NCBI GenBank assembly: GCA_002433805.1
Contig: DJIW01000052.1
Location: 13,414 to 27,518 of the forward strand
DNA from: Competibacteraceae bacterium UBA6584
GTDB lineage: Bacteria > Pseudomonadota > Gammaproteobacteria > Competibacterales > Competibacteraceae
Direction: 5' to 3'
Length of the DNA: 14,105 bases
Made by a program: the position numbers and the translations under genes. The notes under the pieces were generated by a model, which did not search any database, was not told where the DNA came from, and saw nothing but the letters and a program-made list of their open reading frames with translations. Shown in pieces: positions 13,658-14,105 of this stretch (its first letter is position 1; every line of letters starts with the position of its first letter).

Positions 13658-14105
13658 ATGACTGAATTAAGGTACTTTCGGGAGACCGGCGACCCCTACC
13701 GCGCGCTGAAAGGTTACGGGGCCGCCCTGCTGGTTTCCGTCGGGGTGACCCTGGCGGTCATGCCGCTGTTGTCCTCTCTCGATCACGCCAACATCGCGGT
13801 CCTGTTTTTACTGGCGGTGGTCGGCGTGGCGGCGTGGCACGGACGGGGCCCCGCAGTGCTCGTGGCGTTTTGCAACGTCCTATCGTTCAACTTCGTTTTC
13901 GTGCCGCCGCATTTCGCGTTCTCGTTTGAAACCCTGCAATCGATTCTAACCTTCACGGTGATGTTGCTCGTGGGCTTGATCGTCGGCCAACTGACCGCCC
14001 GCTTCCGCCACCAAGCCGAGCTTGCCTTGGCCGGCGAGGAGCGTGCTCATCATCTTTATGCGATGGCGCGCGAGCTGTCGGGCGCGCTGGCCATCGAACA
14101 GGTGA
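13658..14105 (+). CDS. KdpD-like (DUF4118) sensor histidine kinase, partial at right edge
   Basis: The first 149 residues of a membrane sensor kinase; the gene runs off the window. After a short cytoplasmic N-terminus (MTELRYFRETGDPYRALKGY) come closely packed membrane segments between about residues 20 and 112, with the KdpD/DUF4118 hallmarks ANIAVLFLLAVV, FVFVPPHFAFSF and GLIVGQLTARFR. The region then enters LYAMARELSGAL, the usual start of the following GAF/helical linker. Full-length KdpD has a cytoplasmic KdpD plus universal-stress domain of roughly 360 residues before this point. Here the upstream frame hits a stop at 13547-13549 with no start codon between, so the protein begins at the membrane domain. 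Stand-alone DUF4118 kinases of this shape exist and need not sense potassium. The ribosome site is weak. Confidence 0.85.
   Translation, partial: MTELRYFRETGDPYRALKGYGAALLVSVGVTLAVMPLLSSLDHANIAVLFLLAVVGVAAWHGRGPAVLVAFCNVLSFNFVFVPPHFAFSFETLQSILTFTVMLLVGLIVGQLTARFRHQAELALAGEERAHHLYAMARELSGALAIEQV

Noticed and set aside
13253..13661. Two short plus-strand frames before the KdpD-like gene
   Set aside because: Neither has a ribosome site or recognisable content; one lies partly antisense to the 109-residue gene. They do not encode the missing KdpD N-terminal domain.

Overview
The window reads as chromosomal DNA of a GC-rich gammaproteobacterium. Supporting signs are a pyrE gene divergent from a Crc/exonuclease III-type gene, an AmpG permease, a Fur-box-controlled bacterioferritin-feo operon and a Pat-like acetyltransferase. 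Several proteins recall Candidatus Competibacter/Contendobacter relatives, but that placement is from memory and is not proven. Most of the window is ordinary chromosome: there is no CRISPR array, insertion sequence, prophage, tRNA or rRNA that I can see.

Layout. 1-2795 (minus strand): an EntS-like MFS exporter cut by the left edge, a WbuC-family cupin, an unknown secreted protein and pyrE. 2878-4939 (plus): a Crc-like exonuclease III overlapping ampG by 11 bp, divergent from pyrE. 4940-7396 (minus): an 818-residue protein with CoA-binding, degenerate ligase and GNAT domains, meeting ampG tail to tail with no spacer. 7538-10456 (minus): a tight iron operon, transcribed bacterioferritin > feoA > feoB > small Cys-rich membrane protein, from a consensus promoter overlapped by a Fur box. 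10723-12348 (plus): a double-nitroreductase SagB/ThcOx-type enzyme. 12612-12887 (plus): a small secreted protein made of 29-residue repeats, ending at a bidirectional terminator. 12967-13296 (minus): an unrecognised 109-residue protein. 13658-end (plus): the start of a KdpD-like (DUF4118) sensor kinase without the KdpD N-terminal domain.

How the genes work together. The clearest unit is the iron operon. Fur would repress ferrous iron import (FeoA/FeoB/small Cys protein) together with iron storage or detoxification (bacterioferritin). The transcript leader contains a perfect 17-bp palindrome and can be drawn as two competing hairpins. The pyrE/exonuclease III pair matches the pyrE/crc arrangement known in Pseudomonas, but here the nuclease residues are intact. 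The least explained items are the 29-residue-repeat secreted protein, the SagB-type enzyme without visible peptide-modification partners, and the Pat-like protein whose ATP-grasp core is missing.
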